Shown in pieces: positions 1 to 10,790 of a stretch of 64,000 nucleotides of DNA. Made by a program: the position numbers and the translations under genes. Position 1 is the first letter of the stretch. Each line of letters starts with the position of its first letter. Below the pieces are notes generated by a model that worked only from the letters and a program-made list of their open reading frames with translations, was not told the origin of the DNA and searched no databases. Source of the DNA: Amanita rubescens (taxonomy: Eukaryota > Basidiomycota > Agaricomycetes > Agaricales > Amanitaceae); the NCBI GenBank assembly GCA_015039365.1, contig WION01000020.1, forward strand, positions 186,001 to 250,000. The letters run 5' to 3'.

Positions 1-1148
1 GTGGATCAGCGGAAGTCTTTAGTCCAGAATAGCAAAGGTGCGGACGTGGGACACGACGCATTCACGATGCTTGTACAAGCCAATGAGGATGAAGCTGCCA
101 AATACAAGCTAAGCAAGCAAGAGCTTGTTTGTATGCCGTGACCTTGGTGTGCTCTTAACTCACTTTTCTTCGTAGATTGGAAATGTCTATACTATGCTCA
201 TCGCCGGTCATGGTAAGGCGCTCCACGTCTCGGATTTTGTGTTTACTAAATCCTGTAAGAAACGACTGCTACTTCCCTTGCCGCTACGATGGTCTATCTA
301 GCCTTGGATCCCGAAATTCAAACCGAACTTGTTGAGCAAATTGAGTCAGTTGTTGGATATGATCGCGATCCTGTATGTTTGCCTTCCTTACTTTCGCTAA
401 CGCCAGATTTATCCCGTACATGAGATTAGGCTTTCGAAGATTACCACAAGTTGAATAAAGTCCATTCTGCTTTCCTCGAATCGATTCGGTTGTTCCGTAT
501 GCCGTTTTTTTCTTAGAAATCCAAGCTTCTCATGACGCTGGACTAGCACCTGCATTTATACTGACTCGCGAATCAACGAAAGACACAGTCTTGAAGATTC
601 CGAAGCCAGTTGGCCAAGAAGGGTTTACTACACTTCCTATTTCCAAGGGAACAATGGTATGTACCTTATCAATGCTGTCCACTTCCATACCGAAGATATA
701 GTTGTAGGTGATTACAGACGTGGTAGCCCTCGGTACGTCTATGAATCTGATAGAGGCTTTATCGGTTATTTAGTGGTGGTACAGGTCGCAACCCAAGATA
801 CTACGATGAACCAGAAAAGTACAAGCCGTCACGCTGGTACCAGACAGAGAACTTGGAATCGGAGCTGTTCACTGGATTCGGCGTCGGTATGTCTTGCACC
901 GTTTCGTTAATCGGTGCTCATACATGACACCATTAGGCGCCCGGGCTTGTATCGGTCGTAAATTTGCAGTCACGGAAGCTGTTGCCTTCCTTACCATGCT
1001 TCTGCGTGACTGGCAGGTTGAGCCGATGTTGAAAACTGGTGAAAGCAAAGAAGAATGGAAGGCACGCTTGTTCCAGCCAAAAATCGGTTTTGCGCTTGGT
1101 ATGCAGGATGTCCCGGTGAAGTTCACGAGGAGACAGCAACCGCTCTGA
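1..1148 (+). CDS. Cytochrome P450 monooxygenase, C-terminal half (cut by window edge)
   Basis: This is a heme-thiolate monooxygenase, probably ER-anchored, of unknown substrate. The window begins inside the gene, before the I helix. The exons chain cleanly through short GT-AG introns. One exon reads VDQRKSLVQNSKG. The I-helix exons join as LIAGH|ETTATS, the oxygen-activation motif. The K-helix region has FLESIRLFPPAF. The exon junction ALG|RNPRYYDEPEKYKPSRW gives the PERF-like region. The heme loop is built across an intron as GFGVG|ARACIGRKFA, with Cys as axial ligand. The protein ends VPVKFTRRQQPL at 1148. No frameshift was found here, unlike the two downstream paralogues. A membrane-anchor exon is not visible because it would lie left of the window. 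Confidence 0.88.
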
Positions 1149-1786
1149 GGTTTGGGATGTAATATCTTTAAATAGATTAGGAACGTAGTGTATATCATGT
1201 CTTACGCCACCCTCTACAATCCACAGACTGGAGTCCTTTGGACTATACCCTAAAATGCGCTATCGGTCGAGGGCATGGGTCTACGCGTACGAATTTGCAA
1301 CATGAGAGGAGACGAATCTCATAACGAAACCTCTCTCAAGTCTTGCTAATCGGCGAGCCCGGGCGCTGAGGAAGGATACCGAAGATATGTCGTATTCCTG
1401 GCATGATCCTCTGTTGATGTCGAACAACTTTTCGCCTGTGTTACCTGTCACAGCGCTGTCATCAATTCTATTGAAGGACCTGAACACGAGATTTTCCACA
1501 CCCGCCGAGGCTAAACTTCTGAGACGAAAAAACGCGAGGCTGGACCCGTCCAAGTGGTATGTACGTTGTGTTTCTCTCTTGTGCGCTGGAGAATTGAATC
1601 GTAGTTAAGGGTGAAGTACAGTGCGAAAAACCTCAAGTCGGTTTAGGCAAACCGTTGACAAATCGCGTTCTCGCAACGGGCCGTTTACAGCATACTTGGC
1701 AACATGACTGTGCCTCAATCCAACATATATAATAACAAGCCCTGGGACCTCGAATCCCTAGCGTTTCAGCTTCAAGACCAAGTCAA
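1149..1786. other. Intergenic region between two P450 genes
   Basis: No convincing gene was seen. Short open frames on both strands lack splice-compatible domains. The last part presumably holds the promoter and leader of the P450 gene that starts at 1787. Confidence 0.5.
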
Positions 1787-4116
1787 ATGTCTTTCAGCAT
1801 CGAAAACCCTTCACCCTTTGGGGTCATTCTCGGTTGGATATCAGATGCCAGGTCTTCAAGAAAAGTGGAGATAGCGCTTTCCGTCGCGTTAATCTTTCTG
1901 ATAGGGAGGACAATTCGTTACTACCAAGGATTAAAGGTACGTCGTCCATAATAGCAGCATGAACAAAATATTCATACTTCGTATTATCAGACAGTCCAGA
2001 ATTATCCCGGCCCTCGGGTTGGCTTTCATCCGTTGTCCTTATTCGGAAACGTCCTATTGCCGAGGACGTGGTGGAATCCCACTGTTTTGTACCCTTGGAC
2101 AAACCGCTTCAAGTGCAAGTGCCACCTACCCATTCAAAGGGGCTTTTGTTAACGATATGCATTCCAGTGTACAAGCAATATGATACGGATACCGTCTGCT
2201 TTGTTCCGTTTTTGTACGGTCCACCGATGATCTATACCAGTAATCTTGAAGTTAGCCGCCAAATCGCGTCTAATGGGCCGGGCGCGAGCTTTGTCAAGCC
2301 GTACATTGGAGGCGCGGCGCTACTGTAAGTGCCAGATCCTGCTATTCTCGTACTCTACCTGATTGCGCCTCACAACATATAGAAGGTGGGGTATGAACGT
2401 ATTCTCTGCGAACGGAGAGACGTGGAGGAAGCATCGCCGTATTGTTAGCCCCTCGTTTAACAACACACTGTTCGTCATAAAACAGTCTTTCAATTTCACT
2501 CTAACCCAAATGCAGGTATGAACATGTATTTGATGAAACTATTACGGTATTTCGCGATATGGTTACGTCGGAGAAGTGGTCAGACCAGAATGAGGTACAC
2601 GTACCTATCTTCCAACAACTTACACAAAAGGTATTACCTATCGAGAATTTCATGTTCACTTTACTCATCCGTCAAGTTCGCTTTGCTTGTCATTGAAAAT
2701 TGCGGCTTTGGTGTACCGTTTAAATGGTCAGCGCTTCCGAAGCAAATGACGGCTCGATGTCTCTTCAGAAAGCGATGCAAATTGTGAACGACAATATCGC
2801 GTTGACGGTTTTTGCGCCCTGGGTGATGTCACTTCCGCTGGGCAAGTAAGTTTGTTGTATGCGTTCTTATTAGGTTATATAATTTACTTTATGGGTCCAA
2901 GGTTTCGCACCATGCGGGCAGGCGTCTCAACAAGTTATGAGTTTTATGCAGAGCCAAGTGGACGAGCGGAGGGCTTTGGTTCAGAATAGCAAGGGTGCGG
3001 AATTGGGACGGGACGCGTTCACGATGCTCGTACAAGCTAATGAGGATGAAGCTGCCAAATACAAGCTAAGCAAGCAAGAGCTCGTATGTATGCCGTGACC
3101 TTGGTATGCTATTAACTCACTTTTCTTCGTAGATTGGAAATGTATATACCTTTACTCGTCGCTGGACAAGGTAAGGCACCCTATTTTCAAAAATTGATGT
3201 CTATTGAGTTTGGTCAGAAACGACTGCTACATCCCTTGCCTCTACGATTGCTTATTTGTGTTCGTACCCCGACATTCAAGACGAGCTTGTCGAGGAAATT
3301 GAGTCAGTTATCGGATACGAACGCGATCCCGTATGTTTGTGTTCTGGAATGTTTTACCAATAGGTGGGCTTTACGTCGCGCATACCAGACTATGGAAGAC
3401 TACCCCAAGTTGAATAAAGTCCTTTCGGCTTTCCTAGAAGCCTATTCGCATGATTCGTGTGTCGCTTCCTTTCCCTATCAGAGCTTTTTATAATACTTTC
3501 CTAGCACCAGTACATGTAATGATCCGTGAATCAGCGGAAGACACAGTCTTGAAGATCCCGAAACCAGTAGGCCAAGAAGGTTATACTATGCTTCCGATTC
3601 CAAAAGGAACGATGGTATGTACAATAGTATCTCTGATGACTTGCATAGTGAAGATATTGTTGTAGGTGACCTCAGATACGATAGGACTTGGTAATTTCGT
3701 AGCCTTTTAAGTGGTTTCTTCGCTCATTTAGTGGTGACGTAGGCTACAATCCGAGATACTACGATGAACCTGAGAAGTACAAGCCATCGCGCTGGTACCA
3801 CACCGAAAATGTGGAATCAGAACTGTTCACCGGATTTAGTGTTGGTACGTCGTATCTCTCCGTTCGTCAATGTACGCTGTTTTTAATGCTATGTACGCCA
3901 CTAGGTACGCGGGCTTGCATTGGTCGTAAATTTGCAGTTATAGAAGCGGTTACCTTCCTCACCATGCTTCTGCGTGATTGGCGAGTTGAGCCGTTGTTGA
4001 AATCAGGAGAAAGCCAAGATGAATGGACAAAACGGGTGTTTGAGGTGAAACTCACTCTTACGCTTGGAATTGGGAATGTTCCCGTGAAGTTCATGAAGAG
4101 GCAGCAACAGTCTTGA
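1787..4116 (+). pseudogene. Cytochrome P450 paralogue with several apparent frameshifts
   Basis: The ATG at 1787 opens MSFSIENPSPFG, followed by a hydrophobic anchor (ALSVALIFLIGRTI). Later exons give PGPRVGFHPLSLFGNVLLP, then DTVCFVPFLYGPPMIYTSNL, WGMNVFSANGETWRKHRRIV (C helix), CGFGVPFKW, LLVAGQ|ETTATSLAS (I helix), PSRWYHTENVESE and the heme loop FSVG|TRACIGRKFA, ending at 4116. It closely parallels the upstream gene. The frame breaks at about 2730 (one base short after CGFGVPFKW), about 2925 (one extra), about 3150 (one extra C just before the I helix) and about 3443 (one extra T in the K-helix exon). Splice sites are otherwise preserved. I read it as a young pseudogene; indel errors in the assembly are the alternative. 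Confidence 0.72.
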
Positions 4117-4223
4117 GACTTGGCCATTGTACGACGTGTCTTATTCAAGTGCAACATAGAATGTATTCTACATTTGTGTTACTAATACAATTTCTTATGT
4201 ATATAGTACTGCGCTCAAAGCGA

Positions 4224-5162
4224 TCAATCGTAAAATACTAGTGCACGAACTTCGATGGACTGCCGACGCGGCGCGTCCTCGGGAGTGGCAGGGTCCTGGA
4301 ATGCGGTGTGCGGTGTGAATATGGCAACACTTCCATCCTGAATGGAATCGAAACTGCACACTTGTCAGCTGACTAGCCTAATCACGCAGCCATAACAACT
4401 TACCACTTGATGAGCACGACTTCGTTAGGGGTCATTCCACGAACGTATTTCCATTTGTGGTTCGGGCTGTGTTTTACAGAAAGGGTCTCGCCTTCGCGGT
4501 CGGGATAGACAAGCGCGACGGGGAACACGTCATTCTTGGGATCGACGCTCCTAAAGTCGCACAGCGCGAGTGGCAACTCCAAGGCAGGGGCTCCGATAGG
4601 TCTCCATACGTTGATTATCTGGAAGCGACGCTTCAAGAGCTCTGGCGCTTCGTCAGGAGGGAGGTGACGATGGACACGTGCAATAGAGGCAGCAAGAGTT
4701 TGATCAACGTGAGCCTGCATGACTGGCTGTCGCTTATCTGGGCTGTTGTCGATAATACCAGGTGCGTTACGGCGAATAGCTGGTTGGTTGGATTGAGAAT
4801 ACGATACGGCAAAAACGATCTCGCTACAGTACTGTGATCAAAGAGGACGATTTTACTAGCACCCTGTGACCTTCTTCAGGAGTTCTTCGGTATCTGGGTA
4901 ATATTCTCTATTAACTTCTTCGTCGTCAGAGAACTGCCCCTTGTAGTTAGAAGGGATGGTGTAGAACTGGAAGCCAGCCGGTGTCGAGACTGACGGTGTC
5001 TTCTTTGCCACGTATGTTCTCCACTTGCATTTCATGACTTTGTCGACCATAGTTCTTGTCGCGTTGACCGGTAACGTCGCTTGCATTGATCGTCTGGTAT
5101 GCGCGTGTGCCGTCGGTGGGAGGAACACCGTAGTAAACGGTTGTCGTTACAAGATCGGCCAT
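4224..5162 (-). pseudogene. asaB / GA4-desaturase-type hydroxylase/desaturase, two single-base insertions
   Basis: This belongs to the fungal CmcJ/asaB/GA4-desaturase-like family, found in specialised-metabolite clusters. The start MADLVTTTVYYGVPP is at 5162. Family landmarks follow in order: VENIRGKED, GFQFYTIPSNYK, DEEVNREYYPDTEELLKK, TGASKIVLFDHT, RQPVMQAHVDQT, RRFQIINVWRPI, LPLALCDFRSVD, NHKWKYVRGMTPNEVVLIK, then FDSIQDGSVAIFTPHTAF, stopping at 4224. Two introns are clear: a 52-nt one joining FDHT|IRRNAPG and a GTAAGT one after VVLIK. The frame is broken by one extra G near 4979 and one in the GGG run near 4863. Both lie in G runs, so sequencing error cannot be excluded. Its place between P450 genes fits a metabolic cluster. 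Confidence 0.72.
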
Positions 5163-6610
5163 TATGACGGTTACTATGAGAGTAGAGTGTCCGTTGGGTT
5201 GCGAGAAGCGGGTAGCTTCATCTGGATGATAATTGCTGCCTTTTATGAGTACCAAAATCCCGAAATTCAGAGGCTGACATATCGACTTGATGGGAGAATG
5301 ATGACGTGAGAAGTTGGGTGACGTGCTTGATGACTGACAAAGTTAAGAGTCATTCTGGTCCAATTACATACTACTATGTAAGACTTGGGTATGGAGTCCG
5401 TATTCACGATTCTTATGCAAGGGAAAGGGGTATTGTCCGATACGGACCTTCATAAGGGGACCATGATACCTTTGGATGGCCCGTGCCCGATGCCCGAACT
5501 TTTCCAAGCACGCAATTTCCGCGACATTGCGCGCATATTACACAAACTTGAACTCTAGAACACCGCACAAAGTACGACTCGGAATCCTGGTCTTGGGCAG
5601 GACACTTTGCCCTTCGCGCGACGAGTTCAGGGCCCAATTTCATCTATTCTTCTTTTGGGCTAGTGCATCCGCGCAATGTCCAAGGTTCGTCTACATAAGT
5701 ATAAGGTATGATAGAATACGACTCGGACATCCTAATTTTATGGACGTCATTTAGTCAGCTCAGGGAGCTTAGTCCTTATCAAAGAATTTGAATGGTGCCA
5801 AACTTGCGCTTCTCGTCATCTCCTTTACATCTTCACGGCCTCCTATGACAACAGGGAGTTGCCACCATCACTCCTTGCAAGTTGCGCTCGTACGCTCCCG
5901 ACCGTCAATCTCCGTCGATATGGCTGGTTCCAGCTGGTTCCCGAGACCGCCGTTCCACTGATTCGACTAATGAAGATTAATGAAATCCTTAGACGAGCAT
6001 TTGGCTCACCTGCCCATACCAACGGCGGGTTGAATGAGGTCGAATGGCGGTCACATCTCCAAGTCACTGGGGACGGTGATCTTGGCGCCGTGGTTAGAAT
6101 TTCGCTTATATTCTGTTGCACGTTTCTGATATATACGCGACGCGATAGAGCATCACTGATCATGATGGAGGAGGATAGGAGGTCTCTGCATAAATATCAG
6201 ACACCTGCCAGTGCTTTGTCCACTCCTCGCCATCAGAGCTTCTCCCCTAACGTGCTGGTCACTCGGGAATATCCTCACCTGCCTCCCTCACTGCTCTCTT
6301 ACTCTCTCATCCAAACATTCCCGTCCATCAAGTCATGGTCCAATCTTTCGTGGCACTTTCATGCTGCATTCGTTCAACTCGCTTTATTAGCACGAGTTTC
6401 GACTGGCTGTTCCTATACCGTGTGTTGTTCAGACCTTGCACGGAATGACAGTCAGTCGAATGTTAATGTACTGCTGCTAGGTCTAGCGGATATGCCGTCG
6501 GAATCGCAAGTTCTCTCAAAGCGCAAAGAACAGTGAGATAAATAATATGTAGAAATCGCAATGGTTTATTTTATAAACTGAAGGATCTACAAACGTACTC
6601 CAATTGATCA
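5163..6610. other. Intergenic, no supported gene
   Basis: A 225-codon plus-strand open frame (5859-6536) and several shorter frames exist. Their translations are arginine- and serine-rich with no recognisable domain and no splice support, so I do not call them genes. Confidence 0.45.
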
Positions 6611-6853
6611 GGATAGTGCGGCCCTCATGAAATTGGCTGGTGGCGCTGCTGGCGGCGTCGTTGTTACTGGCCTAGGGATTGCCGCAGCAACCAGATGGGC
6701 TAACAGAAGAAAGAAATCGTAAGTAGTGATGGTATTGCATTATTTACAAGCATGATGCATATGATGCTGATATTATCGATCAGGAGCGCCGCAGGGACGG
6801 TCGAGCCGCAGGGTACGGGTCAAGGGTGCGAACCAGCATTATTTACGGTTTAA
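6611..6853 (+). CDS. Small glycine-rich single-pass membrane peptide (putative, two exons)
   Basis: From the ATG at 6627 the frame reads MKLAGGAAGGVVVTGLGIAA, then a basic stretch TRWANRRKKS. This is a roughly 20-residue glycine/alanine/valine-rich hydrophobic segment with a positive tail, as in a single-pass membrane peptide with glycine-zipper spacing. A GTAAGT donor overlaps the last Ser codon. A GATCAG acceptor near 6782 continues in frame to SAAGTVEPQGTGQG and a stop at 6853. An acceptor-like CAG just before 6612 suggests that coding could extend further upstream. No family was recognised. The correct splice phase is the main support. Confidence 0.35.
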
Positions 6854-6986
6854 GCGGCAGCTGACATTAGCATTAGTCCTACAACTCCGTCGGGACTGTA
6901 CGGTATAATCTTTTTATGATTTGAACGGATGGTATTAACGTTCATTGCAAAGCGAGGCTGGCCATGGGCCTTCCCAGCCCGAAAGG

Positions 6987-7186
6987 TCAGTTTTTTATCA
7001 CTTATACCGAATGATATCAGTAATAACCCATCCACCAGTCATGAGCTCCAACCAGGCCCTGCTCAGCATGGCAAAAGGTACTTTTCAGAGTTTTATATCA
7101 CTTATACCGAATGATATCAGTAATAACCCATTCACCAGCCATGAGCTCCAACCAGGCCCTGCTCAGCATGGCAAAAGGTACGATAT
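6987..7186. repeat. Two tandem copies of a 100-bp unit
   Basis: The segment holding ATCACTTATACCGAATGATA and GCTCAGCATGGCAAAAGGTA occurs twice with a period of exactly 100 bp (for example ATCA at 6997 and 7097). The copies differ at only a few positions. No gene is evident in it. Confidence 0.85.
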
Positions 7187-8070
7187 GCCACTTTTCAGTG
7201 GTTCACATTAACTTCCCGTACGAAGGTCTGAGCTTCCCTACAACGTGGAGGTCGAAGAACGTGGTAACGTGAAGGCACGAGGCTATCACATTGACGAGCT
7301 AGATTAATTCTGTCATCGACGACAATGAATCCGAATGTATATCTGAATCCGGACTTTGCTGCCGCTGCCACTAAACAGACCGAATCTGAGCTTTCCATTA
7401 AACGGTTAATTGTCTCGATCGAGAGGTAGGTACACTATCCTCTTCCAACCAACAGAGAGTGCATATCACAAATGCGCTACTGCTAAGGTGAGGGAGCAGT
7501 TGGAGGTACGGGATGCCAGCCCGAGCTCTTTCAGTGGTCGTTGAACTCTAGGACGAAGATATTAGCGGACGACCTAGCCCAAAAGATAAGAAAAAGAGGC
7601 CGAAAAACAAGCAAGCGAGAGTAGTAGACTGGAGGAATGAACTTTTGGTGTTTATAAGCCGACTATGCCGAAACACAGCTCGGGTTACTGCTAAATAACA
7701 ACCTCGCGAGTCCGAGAAAGAGGGAAAAAGAAACACGGAACGAACTCAAGAGGCAGCAAATGAATATGGAAGGAGGTGGCAAGTGACTTCGCACGGAAGG
7801 AGGTAACAATTAAATGGGAGGTTAAAGTTGTGGGTAATGCAGGTGAGCCGGTAGTACACGTACGAACGGCTCAGGATGGGTTGCGGAGGACGGCTGTGAG
7901 TGACGCGTTGACGACGTACCACTGTGAGTGCTACTAGTGACGACGTTACTACGTTCGGCTCTTGGGGTGACGTTGCGCGGCCGCACCCACGTTTCCTTAC
8001 TATCACCGACTGCCCTGCACCTGTGCCTTTAAAGTCAAAAAACCTATAGTCATGCAATTGCAACGTTCTC
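7187..8070. other. Intergenic, upstream of the third P450
   Basis: No supported gene. The GC-rich stretch just before 8071 probably holds the promoter of the P450 copy. Open frames on the minus strand here are unsupported. Confidence 0.4.
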
Positions 8071-10476
8071 ATGTCGCTGGAACTGCTCAATGGAGCCAAT
8101 TTTAAGAGCCTTGCGCTCTCACTGTTCGTCATCTTCGTCGCGTCTCGCGTTTTCAAGTTTGTAAAAGATCTGAAGGTACCGTGGGACTCACTTCCGAGTC
8201 TGCAAATGGTTCAACAGGAACGTGTTGCTCATGACCGTGATTGGATGGTTACCAGGCAGTGAACTATGTGCCCGGCCTACGTGTTCCATTTCATCCTCAA
8301 CATATCTCTGGATTGCTGGCACCCACTGTATGGTGGAACCCAGGCATGGAGTTCATGTGGAAATGGCGCTTTCATTGTATGTCCTTAACCTATACCTTTT
8401 TTAACCCCGTCTGATTATGCATAGTATATAAGCAGTTTGGAACGGACACGATCTCGCTCGTTTCTTTCTTAGCGGGCTTGCCTTCTATCCACACGTCCAA
8501 CGTAGATGTAATCCGTCAAGCTATTGTGCCTGGTCCCAGGTCGAGTTTCGGGAAGCCCGAATACGCAAGGTGGACCTTCGGACGATTTCGCTCGTTTCTT
8601 TCTTAGCGGGCTTGCCTTCTATCCACACGTCCAACGTAGATGTAATCCGTCAAGCTATTGTGCCTGGTCCCAGGTCGAGTTTCGGGAAGCCCGAATACGC
8701 AAGTGGACCTTTCGCGTGGGTTGACTGTGCAACGAGAAAAACCTTGTAACCTCATTACTCTTCTCAGGCGCTGGGGAACAAATGTGTTTTCTGCGGATGG
8801 CGATGAGTGGAGGAAGCACAGACGCATCGTGGGGCCAGCATTCAATACGAAACTGTGAGTTTTACCATTCACGACGATCCCTTTTAATTTCATGCGTTTG
8901 TTGATCTAGATACGAGAACGTGTGGGCTCAAAGTATTGCCATCTACCGTGAAATGGTTGCCGCGGAAGGGTGGACCGATCTGAAAGTCGTGGATGTTGCA
9001 ATTGTCCAACGGTTGACGTATAATGTGGCACTACTCGTTATCATGAGGTGCGGCTTTGGACTCAACTGCGACTGGTCGGTGCCGTCCCAAGGCAGCCGAT
9101 GATTCAATGTCTATTCATGAATCCATTCGCGTCGTGACTGCCCACCACCTCATCGTAAACTTCGCCCCGTGGTTACTGACCATACCATTGGCTAAGTAAG
9201 TCGCGCTAAACTTTCGTTTACGGAATATCAATTAATGGATGTAAGGTTTCGGAGGATCCGTGCGGCAAAAGAGAGGTTGAATGTCGTTTTTCCTCGATCA
9301 GGTTGCGCAACGTAAAGCAGAGATGGGTGGACGCGTTGAAAGCACGCGTAAAAGCAGAGCAAGCGATGTTTTCACGATGCTTGTGGAAGCTAATGAAAGC
9401 GAGAACTGAGAAGTCGAAACTGACCATTCAAGAACTAGGTACGTCGTTATAAAAGGCTTGGAAACGCGTGTTTATCTGTTACTGATCCCACCACAGACTG
9501 GAAACATGTATATTATGCTTTTCGCGGGGCATGGTAATTCGCTATTTGTCAGGGAAATGGATCATTTTCTTGAATATTGATGCAGAAACGACTGCAAAGA
9601 CTTTTGCGGCAGCACTTGCATATCTCGCCATACATCAAGACGTGCAGCAGGAGGCTTATGAGCAAATTATTTCCATTGCTGGGGAAACTGCCGATCCGGT
9701 ATGAATAGTGCGCAATGCATATCTCCATTCTGTTAATGCTTGTTATAGAGATTTGAAGATTACGATAAACTGAACAAGGTGCTTGCCATATTTCTGGAGG
9801 CATTACGCTTATACCGTAAGCTTAATACGTTCCTACTTGCTATCCGCTCTATGATCCTGAAATGGTGTAGCTCCGGCCTACATGATGATGCGCCAAGCAT
9901 ATGAGGATACCGTGGTGACGGTTCCAAAGCCGTTCGGACAAGAAGGTGCTACTGTCATGCCGATAGCGAAAGGAACCTGGGTACTGGAGAAACGCGGCGT
10001 GTCGCCTAATGTAAACTAATAATTTCGTCATAGATAATCTGCGATCTCATTGGTGCTCGTATGTCGCCCGGGGGTATCTATCCACGCAGAGTTATGACCA
10101 TAACCCAATACAGAGTATAATCCTCGCTACTTTGACGAGCCTGAGAAGTTCAAGCCATCCCGTTGGAGCAAAGTCAGCAGTGATTCGGACGCTTTTTCAG
10201 CCTTTAGCATCGGTGAGACCAATCTGTTTATGGCTCCACCATTGTGTTTTATGTCTGATCCCTATTCATCCGTCAGGCCAACGGGCGTGCGTAGGCCGAA
10301 AGTTTGCCGCCGTGGAAGGCGTATCGTTCTTGAGTGTCCTGTTACGCGACTGGAGAATCGAACCGATGCTCTCCGATGGGGAACCGATCCAATCATGGAT
10401 GGACCGAGTTTTCAAGGGGCGTGTAAGTCTTACGCTTGGTATAAGCGATGTCCCGGTGAAGTTATCCAGGCGATAG
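8071..10476 (+). pseudogene. Third cytochrome P450 paralogue, frameshifted and internally duplicated
   Basis: The ATG at 8071 gives MSLELLNGANFKSLALSLFV, a membrane anchor. Exons then read VNYVPGLRVPFHP, LLAPTVWWNPGMEF, FGTDTISLVSFLAGLPS, WGTNVFSADGDEWRKHRRIV (C helix), CGFGLNCDW, MLFAGH|ETTAKTFAA (I helix), DYDKLNKVLAIFLEALRLY (K helix), YNPRYFDEPEKFKPSRW and the heme loop FSIG|QRACVGRKFA, ending VPVKLSRR at 10476. Frame breaks appear near 9088, 9276 and 9400. A 134-bp direct duplication lies at the exon/intron border near 8450-8716. It is more diverged than the first two copies. I read it as a pseudogene or as an assembly with indels. Confidence 0.72.
8449..8716 (+). repeat. 134-bp tandem duplication inside the third P450 gene
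   Basis: TCGCTCGTTTCTTTCTTAGC at 8454 recurs at 8588, and ATACGCAAG at 8561 recurs at 8695; both have a 134-bp offset. Copy 1 is the coding exon and ends in a usable donor (AAG|GTGGAC at 8570). Splicing from there to TCTCAG at 8767 joins in frame as AR|RWGTNVF and places copy 2 inside the intron. Confidence 0.85.
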
Positions 10477-10676
10477 GGAGGGGAGCTCTTCACTTGCGTG
10501 GTTCAAGGGTATTGACATTGATTTGGTATTTTGAGTGCTCTGTTGTATATGTTTCCATGTCTAAAGTGATGCTTCGATCTATAATTGCTTGATCGGAAGC
10601 ACCAGGTGTTTGTTCGTCCTGGCACCTCGGTTACGCTATTACCTGTGTTGATTGGAAAATATATGTGTTTCTGAAA

Positions 10677-10781
10677 GGCGAGATGGCCGAGCGGTCTAAG
10701 GCGCCAGATTAAGGACCAGGACATTCAATGTCCACTGAACTCTGGTCCGAAAGGGCGTGGGTTCGAATCCCACTCTCGTCA
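10677..10781 (+). tRNA. tRNA-Leu(AAG) with an intron
   Basis: The 7-bp acceptor stem GGCGAGA pairs with TCTCGTC, including one G-U pair. The D-arm region is TGGCCGAGCGGTCTAAGGC. The anticodon stem CCAGA pairs with TCTGG, and the loop contains AAG. About 25 nt of intron (ACCAGGACATTCAATGTCCA and onwards) follow the anticodon, at the usual position between nucleotides 37 and 38. The long variable arm is typical of Leu. The T arm is GTGGG-TTCGAAT-CCCAC. The discriminator is A at 10781. Confidence 0.95.
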
Positions 10782-10784
10782 GAC

Positions 10785-10790
10785 TTTTTT
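10785..10790 (+). terminator. RNA polymerase III terminator of tRNA-Leu
   Basis: A run of six T residues starts 4 nt after the tRNA discriminator base, the normal Pol III stop signal. Confidence 0.85.

Noticed and set aside
2700..2760. Tiny introns to rescue the P450 frameshifts
   Set aside because: Removing the 15-18 nt GT..AG stretches near the breaks does not restore the frame and would be far below normal intron size.
5859..6536. 225-codon plus-strand frame
   Set aside because: No domain, atypical composition, no splice context; it could be chance.
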